Both the position numbers and the translations under genes were made by a program. The notes beneath the pieces were generated by a model. The model made no database searches. It worked only from the letters and a program-made list of their open reading frames with translations, and had not been told where the DNA came from. DNA of 64,000 nt from Mortierella alpina (taxonomy: Eukaryota; Mortierellomycota; Mortierellomycetes; Mortierellales; Mortierellaceae), in NCBI GenBank assembly GCA_029449245.1, contig JANATF010000021.1, positions 186,001-250,000 of the forward strand, in the 5' to 3' direction. Shown here one piece after another: positions 27,307 to 38,791 of this stretch; the stretch's first letter is position 1, and each line of letters opens with the position of its first letter.

Positions 27307-30300
27307 GCGCGACCGATGGTCGCGCGCGTGGATTGAGGATCGGAATTTGTGGTGAAGATGATGAAGGGTGATGGTTGGCGGTGAACATTTTCTCTCTCTC
27401 CCTCCACGTCTACTCCTTTTTCCCCTGAAAAAAAAAAATAAAAGAAATTCAAGTCCATGCATTGTGTGCAACGGAGTTGTGATGTTTATTTCGTTAGAAC
27501 CCTGGGTACACTATGTTGCGGGTGTAAAATAGGCAATCTTAACCCTGTCCATTCTCCATCAACACCTTCAAGTTCTTTGGGTTGGTGCATCTTGATAACG
27601 CCACATACAGTTGGCCGTGACTGAAGGCGGGCTGAGGGAGATAAAGGCCCACGGTGTCCAGAGTCTGGCCTTGCGCCTTGTTGATTGTCATTGCAAAGGC
27701 TGGTTTTGATCGGAAACTGACGTCTTGTGAACTTGATGGGCGTCATCGCATTGTCTGCGGTAGTGAGTGATAACCGAGGTAGGAATGCGGTTTGATTCCG
27801 AGCCCTGCCTGCCGCAATCTGGACTTCAATATATTTTTTCCCAAATGACCTGATGATCATTCGCGTCCCGTTACAAAGGCCGATGGTCGGGTCCAAGTTG
27901 CGCAAAAGAATCACAGGTTGGCCAGTTTTGAGGATGAGCTCATGAGGCGGCATTCCGGATGGTCTTTGTGAGTTCAAGAATTCGGCGGGGTAGTCCGGAG
28001 AGGTGTCATCGTCAAAGATGGAGTCCTGGCTATAGTATTTTCTTTGCCGGCCTGGCATCGTTGCTGTCGCCAGAGCGTTGAGTCCATCGACAGAGTCATT
28101 CTTGGGAGACAGTATGACTCGGCCCATTAAGAACGTCGGGTGCAACACGCGCTTGTCAATGTCGGGGTAGACGGCATGTAAAAACTGTGTTTGGGTCGGC
28201 GGCCGGTTGTCCTGGAAACCGTTCGTAAAGATATAGTCATTGGGTACGTGAATGAAATCCGAGTTGGAACCAAACTTGGATGTGGGCTCGGTCCCTTCTC
28301 CTACCCGCAGCAAAAAGTCGACAAAGGGCTTTTGAATTTGGTCTCTTGTCACCCTCATGTTGACCTTGAGCTTGAGCGTAGTGATTTGGTCTCCGGTCCA
28401 GAGTGGCGAGTTCTTGAGACAGGCTGCCTCGATCTGACTGGGCGACTCCTTAACGACTATTGGAAGGATCTGTTGGAAGTCGCCTCCAAAGACAACAACC
28501 TTGCCAGCAAACGGAAGGTCCACCTGCAGCTTTCTGTCTACAGCCTCGAAGTCAAACCGATGCTGCATGACGGCCTCATCCCAGAATATGGAAGCGGCGT
28601 TACGAATCCGCTCTGTCACTTCATCCGCTTTTGCAATGTTGCACACCGAGTCGTAAAGCACGGGAATCGGGATCTTGAAGACCGAGTGTGCTGTGCGACC
28701 GTCGTGAAGGATCAGGGCAGCAATGCCCGAGGTGGCGACGACGATGACATCCTTCCTGAGACTTTGCATGTTACCGATCAAAGTGTTGTAGACAAAAGAC
28801 TTTCCAGTGCCTCCGGGTCCGTCAATGAAAAACATTTTTGGACCGTTGTCTTCGATTGATTGCATGATGGTGTGGTATGCAACTGCCTGCTCCCCGTGGA
28901 GTTTGGCTACGTTTTCTTTTGCATCCAGGATAAACCGGAGCCTACGCATCTCTTTTCCCGAAGCAAAGTTTGAGGAAGATCTCCGACGTGTTCCATGTAG
29001 TCTTGTGGCAACATGGGAATGTTTTTTAGACTTGACCCCACGCCCTTCAGGATCCCATCAATGTGAAAGAGAGCAACGGACTTGGCCATTTATGTTCGTC
29101 GTGCCACCCACTGTCCTTGACTGTAATCGGCTGGACAATCGTCTGCCTTCATGCCAGGCTGCCTGAGAATATCGTCGCACATATCATCCGAGAATTTAGC
29201 ACAGAGATCATCAGGTTTGGAGGGGGTGCTGCTGTTTGGATTAAATAGAATCATTGCAAACAGTTGACGCAGCTGGGGTGCCATGTGGGTGGTCGCTGCC
29301 TCACGAAGGCACTCTTCCCACTCCTTGTCATCCTCCCACTGGTCCAGTGCCTCGCAAGTCTTTTGGAACGTGTCGTGCACAACGCCTTCGACGGCACGCA
29401 GGTGCTCAAAGCTGGTGTCCTCTTTGACATGTATCAGCAGAATCCGAATACAGAAGCGCTCTACATGTACGTCACTTGGAGGCACATATTATATTCGTGA
29501 AGTCGGCTTTTGCTTCTGTTCTTGATCGTCTTGGCTCGTCTGGGATCGTCTCGGGCTGTGCTTTGTCCGGAACCTCGGCCTCCAAGTCTTTGAGAAGGTG
29601 TAGTGCAGGCAGATGTCCCACTACAGAAGGTCTTTTGATGGTGGGTGGGGGACATTGTTTTCTTCCATAAAGACTGCTCCAAGTTTAGCCTGAACAATGC
29701 GGTGAGAGTCGTCTCACGGTTTTCATGCTCAGCTGCGATCTCGACCGCAGTGGCACCGGCTCGGAACGACACATTTTGCTCTTCAGGCAAATGGACTTGA
29801 AGTCGGACTATTGAAGGCGAGTGGTGATGCATAGGAAACTTGAATATTTTCCTTAGTGCCTCAGGAGCAGAGAGACCTATCTGTCATATCCAAAAAGCCT
29901 TTCATCTCGTCGTGAGACACTGTGACACCCTGTTGCCGCCATCGTTAGCACTGGCTTACGCAGCTTGCACTTGAACACCATAGTCTTGGGCAGTACTACC
30001 TGGTACAGCTCCATCTGGGATACCGACATCTGGAATATCTTCATCTGTCTCTCGGTCTTGTGTCCACAGGTAAACTAATGCAAATTCTTTCATCTTGCCC
30101 CCTTCTAAGTCCCTTGCTGCCTTGCCGAGTTGATTACCATGACAATCTACTACTGCAGTACCTGCTTGCTATCTTTTTTCTTTCTTAGTCATATCAACCT
30201 CGTAGTTGCAGGACTTTACTGACAAACACCTTTTTTATATTGTTGTTTTTCTTTCTAGCTATCCGCTATATATAACTCAACAATGGCAACTTAGTAACTT

Positions 30301-31347
30301 GGTAAATTTGTAACATACCTGCGTGGCAAAGTAGGCCTTTCATGGTGATGATCAATTACTGCACGTAAGCGCGTATGAAGAGGCGCGCCTCATGGTGATC
30401 CTTGCGTGTTTTTTTCCACGCTTCGCGGGTATATCTAGAGTCCATACTCCCTACTTGTAAATGTTTGTATTCGATGGATGTATGCGGGTATGGTTGGGGC
30501 ATCCCTGTCTGCAGGTAGTTCCGAGTCGCTGTAAGAATGCCTGTAAAAATGCTCAGGAACATCTAGAGGTATGCTTGACATCCATTTTGAGAATCTCGGG
30601 TATTATAAGCCGGCTACACGCAGCAGACCTCGCAGACGTAGTACGCTCAGAGATGGGATATCATTGCCGGTGCAAGAATTCGCAGTCAGCAATGTAAAAG
30701 ATTGAAACAGTTTTCTGTTCCTTTCCATATACAAACACTACCTAGCCTCAGCAGGTGAAGGAAGTGCCACTCTGACACTGCTCTGACCCTTGGGTATATT
30801 ATAATTAATACGGGTAACTCTGTGGCGATAGGTTACTTTTGGTGGTAATGGTGATGCTTCTGATGTTATTTGGTGGTGGTGGTTGGTGTGGGCCTTTGGG
30901 TTAAGACTACTGGTAGAGTAAGGGAGTGTCGGAAGAGAGAGAAAGAGAGAGAGAGGAGAGTGGGGTGAGGAGAGATAGATCCGGCGTAAGTGAAGCGACT
31001 GATCCAGCGACCCGACGTCGCGCTCTCACGGCCAAAAAAAAAAAAAGATTTCCACGTGTATTTTTCACGCGCATTGACTCCGTTTTTTTTCTTCTTTTTT
31101 TTTCTTTTACAGTTCAGCTCTCCGTGAGCTCCGTTATGATAGATGACTGACCTCCCATCCCACCCCCGTGGTTCCTGGTACCGGTACTGGTTCCGGCCCC
31201 TCAACCTCAAAGGTCCTTCCTTCATAAAACTCGTGAATTACGGTCCGCAAGTCAGGTGAGAGGAGCTAAAAATTGTTGTTTTTAAAAGAGAGTAAAAATT
31301 GTTGTTTTTAAAAGAGAGTAAAAATTGTTGTTTTTAAAAGAGAGTAG
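27307..31347 (-). mobile_element. Helitron copy 2, inverted relative to copy 1
   Basis: A close inverted copy of 20310-24273. The 3' hairpin is at 27307-27325, but the terminal tetranucleotide reads TCAT rather than CTAA, so this end has decayed or lost its tip. At the other end the ACTCTCTTTTAAAAACAAC unit is present three times in tandem (about 31265-31346) rather than once, directly against a GATAGA microsatellite. The protein frame is disrupted. Confidence 0.7.
27486..29832 (-). pseudogene. Helitron Pif1-type helicase, disrupted copy
   Basis: Same protein as in copy 1, spread over several frames: 29832-29461 and 29485-29090 (pre-helicase segment including LRQLFAMILFNPNSS), 29089-28907, and 28949-27486 (Walker A GPGGTGKSFVYNTLIG, FWDEAVMQHRFDFE). 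Relative to copy 1 a few residues are missing after FEAVDR. A frameshift near 27705 turns the conserved [10 protein letters not shown] region into [16 protein letters not shown], removing motifs V and VI. No Rep domain seen. Confidence 0.75.
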
Positions 31348-31437
31348 AGATAGAGATAGAGATAGAGATAGAGATAGATAGATAGATATAGATAGAAGAA
31401 GTAGAAGATAGAAGATAGAAGATAGAAGATAGTTGTA
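31347..31437. repeat. GATAGA/GAAGATA microsatellite
   Basis: Purine-rich simple repeat, first GATAGA then TAGAAGA units, abutting the 5' end of Helitron copy 2. Confidence 0.85.
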
Positions 31438-31654
31438 TAGACAGACGTTCATTTTGTTTGTGTCCGTGCATTGTGCTCTCCTCCCCCCCCCTTTTTTTTT
31501 GAACCGTCCCCCCCTTTTTTTAAACCGTTCCCACAAACAATCGTTTCTTTACCACCGATTATCCTTAGTCTGACAGTTGGCATTGAAAACGAGCTAGTCT
31601 AGGATGGCACCAGATGGCACCACATGTTGAAGTCCGAAGGGATCTCTCTTTTTC

Positions 31655-31966
31655 GTGCTCCACAGGAGCAACATCAACCTCATGCACGTTGTAGCAACAG
31701 GCGACCTCTCGGCCCCTGACGCCCTAATCGACCCCTCCGGTTTCACGTTTTGCCCTGCTTCATGGGCACTTGGAGATACCATTTGGCACCTCCCGACGCC
31801 GCTCTTCATCGAGCTATCATCGATCCTGACCTTCCGGTCTGGTTCTGAGGTACAACAAGATGATCACCCACCTTTGATTGAATCGATACGATCTTGGCTT
31901 CCCACGTCTGAGGCCTTTACTGGCGCTTGGACAAACCCTTCTCGCCAACCTGATTCACTCTTGTAG
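31655..31966 (+). pseudogene. Possible retroelement RNase H/RT C-terminal fragment
   Basis: 103 codons. LMHVVATGDLSAPDALIDPS, a Trp-rich middle and PLFIELSSILTF vaguely follow the order (ADALSRPS, then W, then DLFA) seen at the end of DIRS or gypsy RNase H domains. The match is weak; the fragment has no partner domains nearby. Confidence 0.25.
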
Positions 31967-32084
31967 CAGGAGTCGGTTCCTCTTTATGTTTCTGCCTTGC
32001 TTTACTGACTAGATCCCATCGCCCCATTATATCCCCTTTGTTATACTATTGGTGTTATTAGATAGAATTGGTGTTTCTTCGTTC

Positions 32085-32215
32085 TTGTTCGAATCCTGTC
32101 GTGAACTGGGACTACTGCGGGTCAAGATGACCTTGCCAAGTCTGGGTCGAAGATGGAAGGTGCAAGGGTGTATGTATGTGTGTAGAGGGGAACAAGGGTT
32201 GAGGGGGTAAAAGGT
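32085..32215. repeat. Dispersed inverted repeat, left copy
   Basis: CCTGTCGTGAAC through AAGGTGTATGTATGTG and AGAGGGGAACAAG recurs in reverse complement at about 35445-35600, on the other side of the pogo-like transposon. Divergence is visible by eye. It may be LTR or DIRS-terminal material. Confidence 0.6.
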
Positions 32216-32334
32216 GTATATTCAAGGCAGGGGCTGGGGACAGAGGTTCAAGGTGATGACGAAGTATTATTGAAGATTACAAGATTACTAGGTAAGGAAC
32301 TAAACTAAGACGGGGGTCGAGGTTCTATGTACAG

Positions 32335-34842
32335 CAGTCAAGTCTCGTTTTTCGGTCCACATTTCTATGAGAAATGGACCGATACCATTTTTCAAACGAA
32401 TGAATTGATTTGTATTTCAAAGAGAGGGGGGAGGCAGTCAGATGATAGGGCGGTGCGCTTTGTTGACCAGAAAAGCGAGTACACATCCAATCTCAATTGA
32501 CTTTCAACCAAAAGACCTTTCCTTCATTCCAAAAAAAAACTAATGACTTTCCTGACTATATAGAAGACCACTGATTGATTCCTCATCTGTCTCGCCCTCA
32601 TACTCCTCGACCTCCACGGTATTCTTGGCAACAATAGCGGCGCGTACGGCTTCTTTGATCGCAACCCGAAGCTTCAACATCGGCTCCGTTCCACCATATG
32701 TTCTTCTTCTGATCTCTTGAAGTCCAGCTGCACTGCCTATTTCATGTTCACCAGCCAGTTCTTTCAGCATGCTAGCAGCAGAATCCCAATAGTCGTCTGC
32801 CAGTGGTGAGCTTGGTGGCTCGTCAAATAGATCTGAAAACTGGCTGGAAATACTATCCTCCTCGCCGAGAACGAGCGTTGCCGACTGCTCTTGTACAATC
32901 ACCTCGTCTTCGGCTTTCTCCTGCGCATCTTTGTTTCCTATCGGCTGAATCGTCCAATTTTTGTCCATGGAAGTCGCAGCGATCAGATGCTCGAAGTACG
33001 TCCTCTCTTCCTCTTTGTAGTCTTTGCGTCGGGACTGATGTGGCGCCTCTCTGCGCTGTACCTGGGCTAGCGGATGGGATCGGAGATGTTGACGCATCTC
33101 TTCTGGGGGAACTGGCGTGTTGGCAAAACAGTTGCGTAGTGTTTGAGCTTTCACGCGGCTCCACGCGTGAGGGATCAGTGACCAGGCTTCCCCGTTTGAA
33201 ACACACGTCCTGCGATCGTAGTTACGAATGAGGTGCGTTTCCTGGCTGAGTATCTCCAAAAATGCCCGTTTGAATACGCTGATAACGCCAGCGTCAAGGG
33301 GTTGCGTCTTTGCTGTAGAGTTTACTGGCAGTCGCCATATGACAAGGTGTTTCCAAGGGACCTCGTTGTCAGGGTCCCGCATATCGATATCGTTGTGTGC
33401 AGGGCATGAATCGAGAAGGAGGAGAGTGGGTTCCGAGAGTTGGTCGTCAAAATTCTGAAGCCATTCCATAAAGATATTTCGTGTCATCCACCCACTCCTG
33501 GTTTTCCTTATAACCATTCTGGCTTCTGCATCCTCGTCAACCCCACGGGCATGATTTGTGGCTAGTGAGTGTTTATGATAATGTCAGGAAGTGAGGCCAG
33601 AAAATGCATGTATGATTTCAAGATTAGCCTTACCAACTATTAAAGGCTTGAACGCGTCGATAGTGTCTGCCAAGTCCAGAGATGATCCATCGGCATTGAT
33701 GCAAAAAAGGATGGAAACCCGAGCATTCCTGTTGGCCTTGGCACCACTTGTCCACTCCACCGAGGTGTATGACTTGGTATCCAGTTCCTTCAAGTACATG
33801 CCGGCCTCATCGCAGTTGACAATATTCTTTGGGTGAAATTGGGCAGCAAGGGCGCGGATTTCCACCAGCTCGGGTTCGATTGCAACCATATCGACCGATC
33901 CTGCCTCTCCCTGAAGCTGGCAGTATGATATCTGATGGCGTTTCTTGTAAGCAGTAAACCAGGATGCCGTGAAAGATGGTTCTCTGTCTGGCCTCTCGTC
34001 AGGATCGTTGTAGGTTGCAAGAATGGTATAGGTGACAGCAGCTGCTTTCTTGATCATCTTGGCGCTGACAGGGGTGTTTTGTTTCCTCTGCTCTTCCAAC
34101 CAGCGATTTAGAACCTGCTCCAGCTTATCGTGCTTACGATTGACGATGTAACTGGCGCCTTGAGGCAGCGACTCGCAGTTTACTCTCATCTCGCAACATA
34201 CGCGAAAGTGTGGTCTTTGGAATGTGACAACCGATAAGACGTCCAAAGTTACTGTGAGATATCTTGTGGAGGAAATGTTCCTGGCGGGACTTGAGGTAGT
34301 GAAATATGTCCAAGAATTCAAGCTTCACGCTCAGTGTCGGGCAGACCTTGGCCATCGGAACCTCAAACATATCGGCAGATGGGAATATAATAGGCGATAA
34401 GGTGTCGCCAGACCTGGCGTATTCCAAGAGGTCCTCATATCTCTGTCGGCGAGTACGATTAATCTCCTTCAGCTCGGCCTGGGTATATCTTTTGATGGGG
34501 ACGATAGGAAGGCGCAAAGGTACTGGTTTCTTGCTAAGCGATTTTCGCTTAACTGGGGCAGGGAGCTTCTTTAGTCGATTGACCGGTAGTTTGGTCATGA
34601 TGGAGTTGTCGAAGTGAAGTAGTGAAGAGAAGTGGTGGAGTGGTGGAGTGGTGAAGTGGTGAAGTGTGTGAAATAATGAGAGAGGGTCGAAGTCAATTGA
34701 CACCTGTCCCACGAAACTGCGCACCGCCCTATCATCTGACTGCCTCCCCCGTCTCTTTGAAATACAAATCAATTCATTCGTTTGAAAAATGGTATCGGTC
34801 CATTTCTCATAGAAATCTGGACCGAAAAACGAGACTTGACTG
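32335..34842 (-). mobile_element. Pogo/Tigger-like DNA transposon
   Basis: TIRs begin CAGTCAAGTCTCGTTTTTCG (32335) and end with the complement at 34842; similarity extends inward for about 130 bp. TA flanks the right end; on the left TA is followed by an extra CAG before the TIR, apparently a 3-bp duplication at the tip. The TA target, TIR type and CENP-B-like/DDE transposase place it in the Tc1-mariner superfamily, pogo branch. Confidence 0.85.
32540..34598 (-). CDS. Pogo-like DDE transposase (one intron, possible frameshift)
   Basis: Reading starts at ATG 34598 (MTKLPVNRLKK). The N-terminus holds a psq-like HTH (HKISHSNFGRLIGCHIPKTT). A CENP-B-type HTH follows (HDKLEQVLNRWLEEQ to SFTASWFTAYKKRHQISY). 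The catalytic domain contains Asp in NCDEAGMYL, Asp in LLLDSCPAHN and a third acidic residue in AKTQPLDAGVISVFK, consistent with a DDD triad. An intron at about 33583-33516 (GTAAGG...CACTAG) joins IVGK-type coding to ATNHARGVDEDAEAR. Near 34190 the frame shifts by one base between the first HTH and the rest, either a second tiny intron or a disabling mutation. The C-terminal 150 residues are acidic and variable. Confidence 0.75.
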
Positions 34843-34844
34843 TA

Positions 34845-36060
34845 TACTATTTTGTGAGGGACTGGCTGTACTAGTCAATTGAAGTTGCTCGTGTGGGAGA
34901 TGCGGCAGTGGAACCAAATCAGGACATGTCTCGATCATTTCGCTTGACCTGTTGCCACCGTGGTACAAAGGTGTGACTAATGGTGGCAACATAGGGTCGT
35001 TGGATGCGACAAATCCCTTCTGCTTTCTCTCTCTTGGACCCCGTTATAGACCCTATCGTGTTCTCATAGGTTACTTTTGGTGCTTATTTCCTCTGCGCTC
35101 TGTCTCATTCACTATCTTCTCGCTCACACTTGATTATTTTTATTATCTTTTCTTTATTTTGACAGACAGGATCGATCCGATCCTGTCTATCCGATCCTGT
35201 CTCTTTTCAGCTGTATCTCTTATTTCATACAAACGGGAGGATCTTTTGTAGCCGTTCCTTCGTAAGCCTTTGTTTCGCCCCATGTACTTCTTTTCTTCTG
35301 AAGTTTCTACCTGTTGCTCACGACCTTTTGTTTCTTCCCGATTTCTCTTTTCTTTCATTCTCAACCTGGATCAATCTTTGATCCACTCCTCTTTTTAGTT
35401 CTATCATTTCTGTGCGTGATACAATTGCTCCGTGCTTTGGGAAGAGACCTTGCTCCCCATTGAGTGTGTACACCTTTTACCTCCTCGACTCTTGTTCCCC
35501 TCTGCACACATACATACACCCCTTGCACCCTCCACCCTCGACCAGACTTAGAAAGGTCATCCTGCCTCGCCCTAGTCCTGGTTCACGACAGGTAGCCATG
35601 GTCGACAGCTTGGGATTAAGGCACTGGGGCAGCATAGGTCAGGGACGAAGTCATGAGTCTCATCACAAGTGCGATCATGAGGAGAAGAAGCTGAGGAGTG
35701 GGCACAATAATAATTACGAGGGTTTGATTAGGGGGTTTCAAACCTGGAATTTTCATTTTTTTTCGGCGCGGGTTTCCATCCCAGTTTGACTCGAAAGACT
35801 TTGGCATCCAATTGTATGCATCATCAACTCTGTATTGGGTTGAGGTGCAATTGATGAGGGAAAACATGAAGAGACGAGAGAGAAAAGTACACTGAAAAAA
35901 AAGGAAAATGCCAGGTTTGAAACCCCCTATTGGAGGTTTGAAGTTGAAGGCATTGGAATGCAGTTTATAGTTTTTGACGTAATTAACCTCACGCTTAAGA
36001 GAATAGAATATGGTCGCTGCAAAATCAACTTCAGTACTCTGGCGGACATCACTTTATCTC
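34845..36060. other. Non-coding region with short inverted repeats
   Basis: No convincing gene. It contains a self-complementary cluster (CAGGATCGATCCGATCCTG, about 35167-35187), the right copy of the dispersed repeat (35445-35600), and an inverted pair, GGGGGTTTCAAACCTGG at about 35732 and its complement at about 35908. Confidence 0.45.
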
Positions 36061-36225
36061 TTAAGGGAAGCAGGAACAATCTCGGTTGCAGTCAGCAGCA
36101 GCACAAATGCAACCACCAACAGTGTTACAAAAGGGGCAGCATTGGTAAGCAGTGCAGATGGTGATCATGGACGATACTATAACGAGTGCCGCCAACAGAA
36201 GTTTCGTAGGACGCACGGTATACAT
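36061..36225 (-). CDS. Small secreted cysteine-rich peptide 1
   Basis: 54 residues from ATG 36225. Signal peptide (LLLAALVIVSSMITICTA), then a mature part of about 28 residues with nine cysteines in pairs and CxC spacing (QCCPFC, GGCICAAADC, RDCSCFP). The frame is open further upstream, but the signal peptide and the similarity to the peptide at 38792-38992 set this start. The upstream DNA is also related to that of the second peptide (CCAGGGTTCTGA block), so the two are paralogues. Density of disulfide-capable residues fits a defensin-like, metal-binding or effector peptide; the activity is unknown. Confidence 0.55.
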   Translation of the reverse strand: MYTVRPTKLLLAALVIVSSMITICTAYQCCPFCNTVGGCICAAADCNRDCSCFP

Positions 36226-37340
36226 GATTATAAATGGGCTAGGATATTGGATTAGGTTGGAGTGGTGGGATGCCAGTGTAGGAAGTGAATAATTCTGAGC
36301 TGTTAAGAGGCTCAATGTGACACAAAATTCATATGTTAATTCAATTGCACAAAATAGACACATCCTTACATCTTTCAAAAGTGCGTCGTTGCGAAAGCGC
36401 TTATTTACCAGGGTTCTGAAAAGATTCTTGCGGGTGCTGTGTGTTCGTTTCGAGTTTAGGGTTTGAAGAAGGAGCAGTTGTTTCAATGTTGGAGCTGGGG
36501 AAGGTGTGACAATTTTATACGTGAAGGGAACTTTCATGGCAACATAGGATATTCGAGCCGCAAGTGACACCATTTGGGCTAGAGTGAGAGAAAAATGCAA
36601 GGAGGTACTTTCCTCACAATGGAAAATAAATAGAAGATCAAGGAAAGTCGAGAGATGAACAAAAAATGGGAAGACCAAACCAAGAACAGTAAACATACAG
36701 TAGAAGTTTGAAACGAAAAAGATCAAGGGCAGAGAGCAAAAAGCAGGGGATAGGAAGAAAAAAGAAAATATGGGAGGATCAAGAAGGGATTTGGTAAGAG
36801 AAAAAACATTGGGAGGATCAAGGCGTTATCTGTCTACGACTGAGACTTGGATACAGATGTGGACTGCTCTTTGCAAATTGAGAGAAAGGGTAAAAAAAAA
36901 TCAACAGAAGTTCCCTGCTGTCCAAGAAGTCTCTTACTAACTTCTTGTATTAGTTCTTAGGGTTTGAAACAAACCAGCAGTAAAGATACAGTAATGGGGG
37001 TATCTGTCTGATACTAAATACCTGAATTATGACAGGCATGTAGCAGGTGACCTGAGACAATTTTTTCTTCGGATGTAACAGAGCAAGCAGTAAGGGACAT
37101 CTGTCACAGGGAAACGAGGGCACAGGGAAATGAAAGAGCAGGGAATAGAAAGGGCAGGGAATAGAAAGGGCAAGGAAAAGAAAGGGCAAGGAAGAGTGAG
37201 GGCAGGGAAAGTAAAGGCAGAAAGAAAAGGGGAGGTGCTGATAAAAAAATGAGGATGCAGAAAATGATGGGCATGTAGATGGATGCAGGTGAGAGAAAGG
37301 AGAAGGTCGCCGAAAAAATTTAGACACTGTATTACTGGAT
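36226..37340. other. Purine-rich spacer with GGGCAGGGAA repeats
   Basis: Contains tandem imperfect GGCAGGGAATAGAAA-type units at about 37115-37225 with strong strand asymmetry (A/G). An apparent ORF here is low-complexity. CCAGGGTTCTGAAAAG at about 36410 marks the shared upstream block of the secreted-peptide genes. Confidence 0.5.
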
Positions 37341-37341
37341 A

Positions 37342-37486
37342 GAGGCCAAAAAAAGGATTCGCGCGACGAACATCTGAAAAAAAAAATTCAATTTTCTATG
37401 CGACTGTTTTCTCAGAATTTTGGACATAGGAAACTGAATTGAAATTCCAGGTATTTTAAAATCGCGCGAATCCTTTTTTCGGCCTC
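37342..37486. mobile_element. 145-bp MITE with TA target duplication
   Basis: Terminal inverted repeats of about 25 bp (GAGGCCAAAAAAAGGATTCG at the left, its complement at the right end, 37462-37486), with one or two mismatches. TA flanks both ends (37340-37341, 37487-37488). No coding capacity. Size, TIRs and TA duplication fit a non-autonomous Tc1-mariner-type element; the TIR does not match the pogo-like element at 32335. Confidence 0.7.
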
Positions 37487-37801
37487 TAACTGACTTGGGC
37501 ATAAAAAAATATCAGACAACATGGAGATGACTGAACAAGGAGAGAGAAAGAAAGGAGTAGAACGATTGAATAGGAGGGTTTTTCAGTGGGATCTATCGTC
37601 ACTCCAAGCTGATTAACCCTCTCTTCTCGTTTTTGAACGTTTTTGAGTTGATCTATGAAACTGTTTGTTCAGTTGAATTCAAAGTGGATAGAAATCGGCG
37701 AAAATAAATTTATGGTAAAACCAGAGGGTGTCACGGGGAGCGATAATATAGGGAACAAGTAATGACTAGAGGGAAGCAAGTGAAAGATGTATTAATGCTA
37801 A

Positions 37802-37830
37802 CTAGAGATGCCCGTGGCGTTAGCCACGGA
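37802..37830 (-). mobile_element. Helitron-like 3' terminus (minus strand)
   Basis: On the minus strand: perfect 7-bp stem CCGTGGC/GCCACGG with a TAAC loop, then GCATCT, CTAG and a host T. The layout matches the termini at 1617, 27221 and 53315. The element body would lie at higher coordinates; no coding was recognised there, so it would be non-autonomous. Confidence 0.55.
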
Positions 37831-37954
37831 TGTGTGCTTTCCAGGGTCGGGTGTGCGCTTTGTGGGTGTGCTGTTACATGTACGTGAAGGATTAGTGCGC
37901 TCCACGGTCAGAGACAGCTACTATAGTTGCACGGACGGGGGGGTTGTAGCTCGT

Positions 37955-38235
37955 TGGGCTCTACGTCGCGCTTCGCACCCTTATCAGCATGTCACTGACG
38001 TGACATGGCTAAAAAAGGTGCTTCGCTTATTGACCTTGCAAAGATCCATTGTCCATTTCATAGCCTGGAGGCACAGTTACAGATAGTACTGGTGGATGAG
38101 CCCTTTGGGCTCTACGTAGCGCTCCGCACCCTTTTTTGCATGTCACTGACGTGACATGGCTAAAAAAGGTGCTTCGCTTAGTGACCTTGCAAAGAACCTT
38201 TTTCGTATCAATTCCAGTTCATAACCTGGCGCCAC
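37955..38235 (+). repeat. Direct repeat pair, about 150-bp period
   Basis: GGGCTCTACGT-GCGCT-CGCACCCTT, then TGTCACTGACGTGACATGGC and AAAAAAGGTGCTTCGCTTA, occurs at about 37957-38073 and again at about 38107-38230. The core TCACGTCAGTGA is palindromic. Together with the Helitron-like end at 37802 it may be internal sequence of a non-autonomous element. Confidence 0.7.
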
Positions 38236-38411
38236 ACATGTCGCTGCAGCGTTTCAAAGCAGACCTCGTACACTTGGCTACATGGATTACGTTGATGTGG
38301 ATGCGTGGCCGGTGCAGCTTTGCATATTCGAAGTTTACAGTCTGAGGGATCGATAGTGAGTGTATAGGCGTGTTGCAGTGATTGCCTACAGTTTTCCAAC
38401 CGTTTTCCAGC

Positions 38412-38434
38412 CAAAAAAAAAAAAAAAAAAAAAA
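38412..38434 (+). repeat. Poly(A) tract
   Basis: An uninterrupted run of about 22 A, possibly the tail of a retroposed sequence on the plus strand. No LINE-like sequence was recognised immediately upstream. Confidence 0.6.
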
Positions 38435-38791
38435 GGAGGGATCAGAGCAAGGTGACAGAATGGTACTGTTTTATTTCAATTTTTCTCTCTCACCTCGTAC
38501 CCACTTTACCGGCTCCCATCACTCCATTACCGCCATAACTTTCAAGTCCAGCAAGTCACCTCTTCGAGTTGGGGCCCCCCGGCCTCCCCTAAGCCCCAAA
38601 GAACTCCGATGCAACGTCATATCACGTTATTTGCGGTGCCAAATCACGTTAGTTAGTTTGACCGTCTTTGTTTATAGAGTAGATCTGCAGGCCATGAGTC
38701 TTTATATAGGCAAGGCCCTGTGATTACTCTTTGGCAATTAAAAAAAAGGCACTATTCCTATGGAAATAGTGCGGCCAAGGATCTTGATGCG

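Noticed and set aside
31594-31809. Minus-strand ORF opposite the possible RNase H fragment
   Set aside because: No motif; shadow frame.
36950-37327. 125-codon minus-strand ORF rich in Phe, Pro and Ser
   Set aside because: Low-complexity translation of a purine-rich tandem repeat.
37955-38235. CRISPR-like array
   Set aside because: Only two copies, long units, eukaryotic context.
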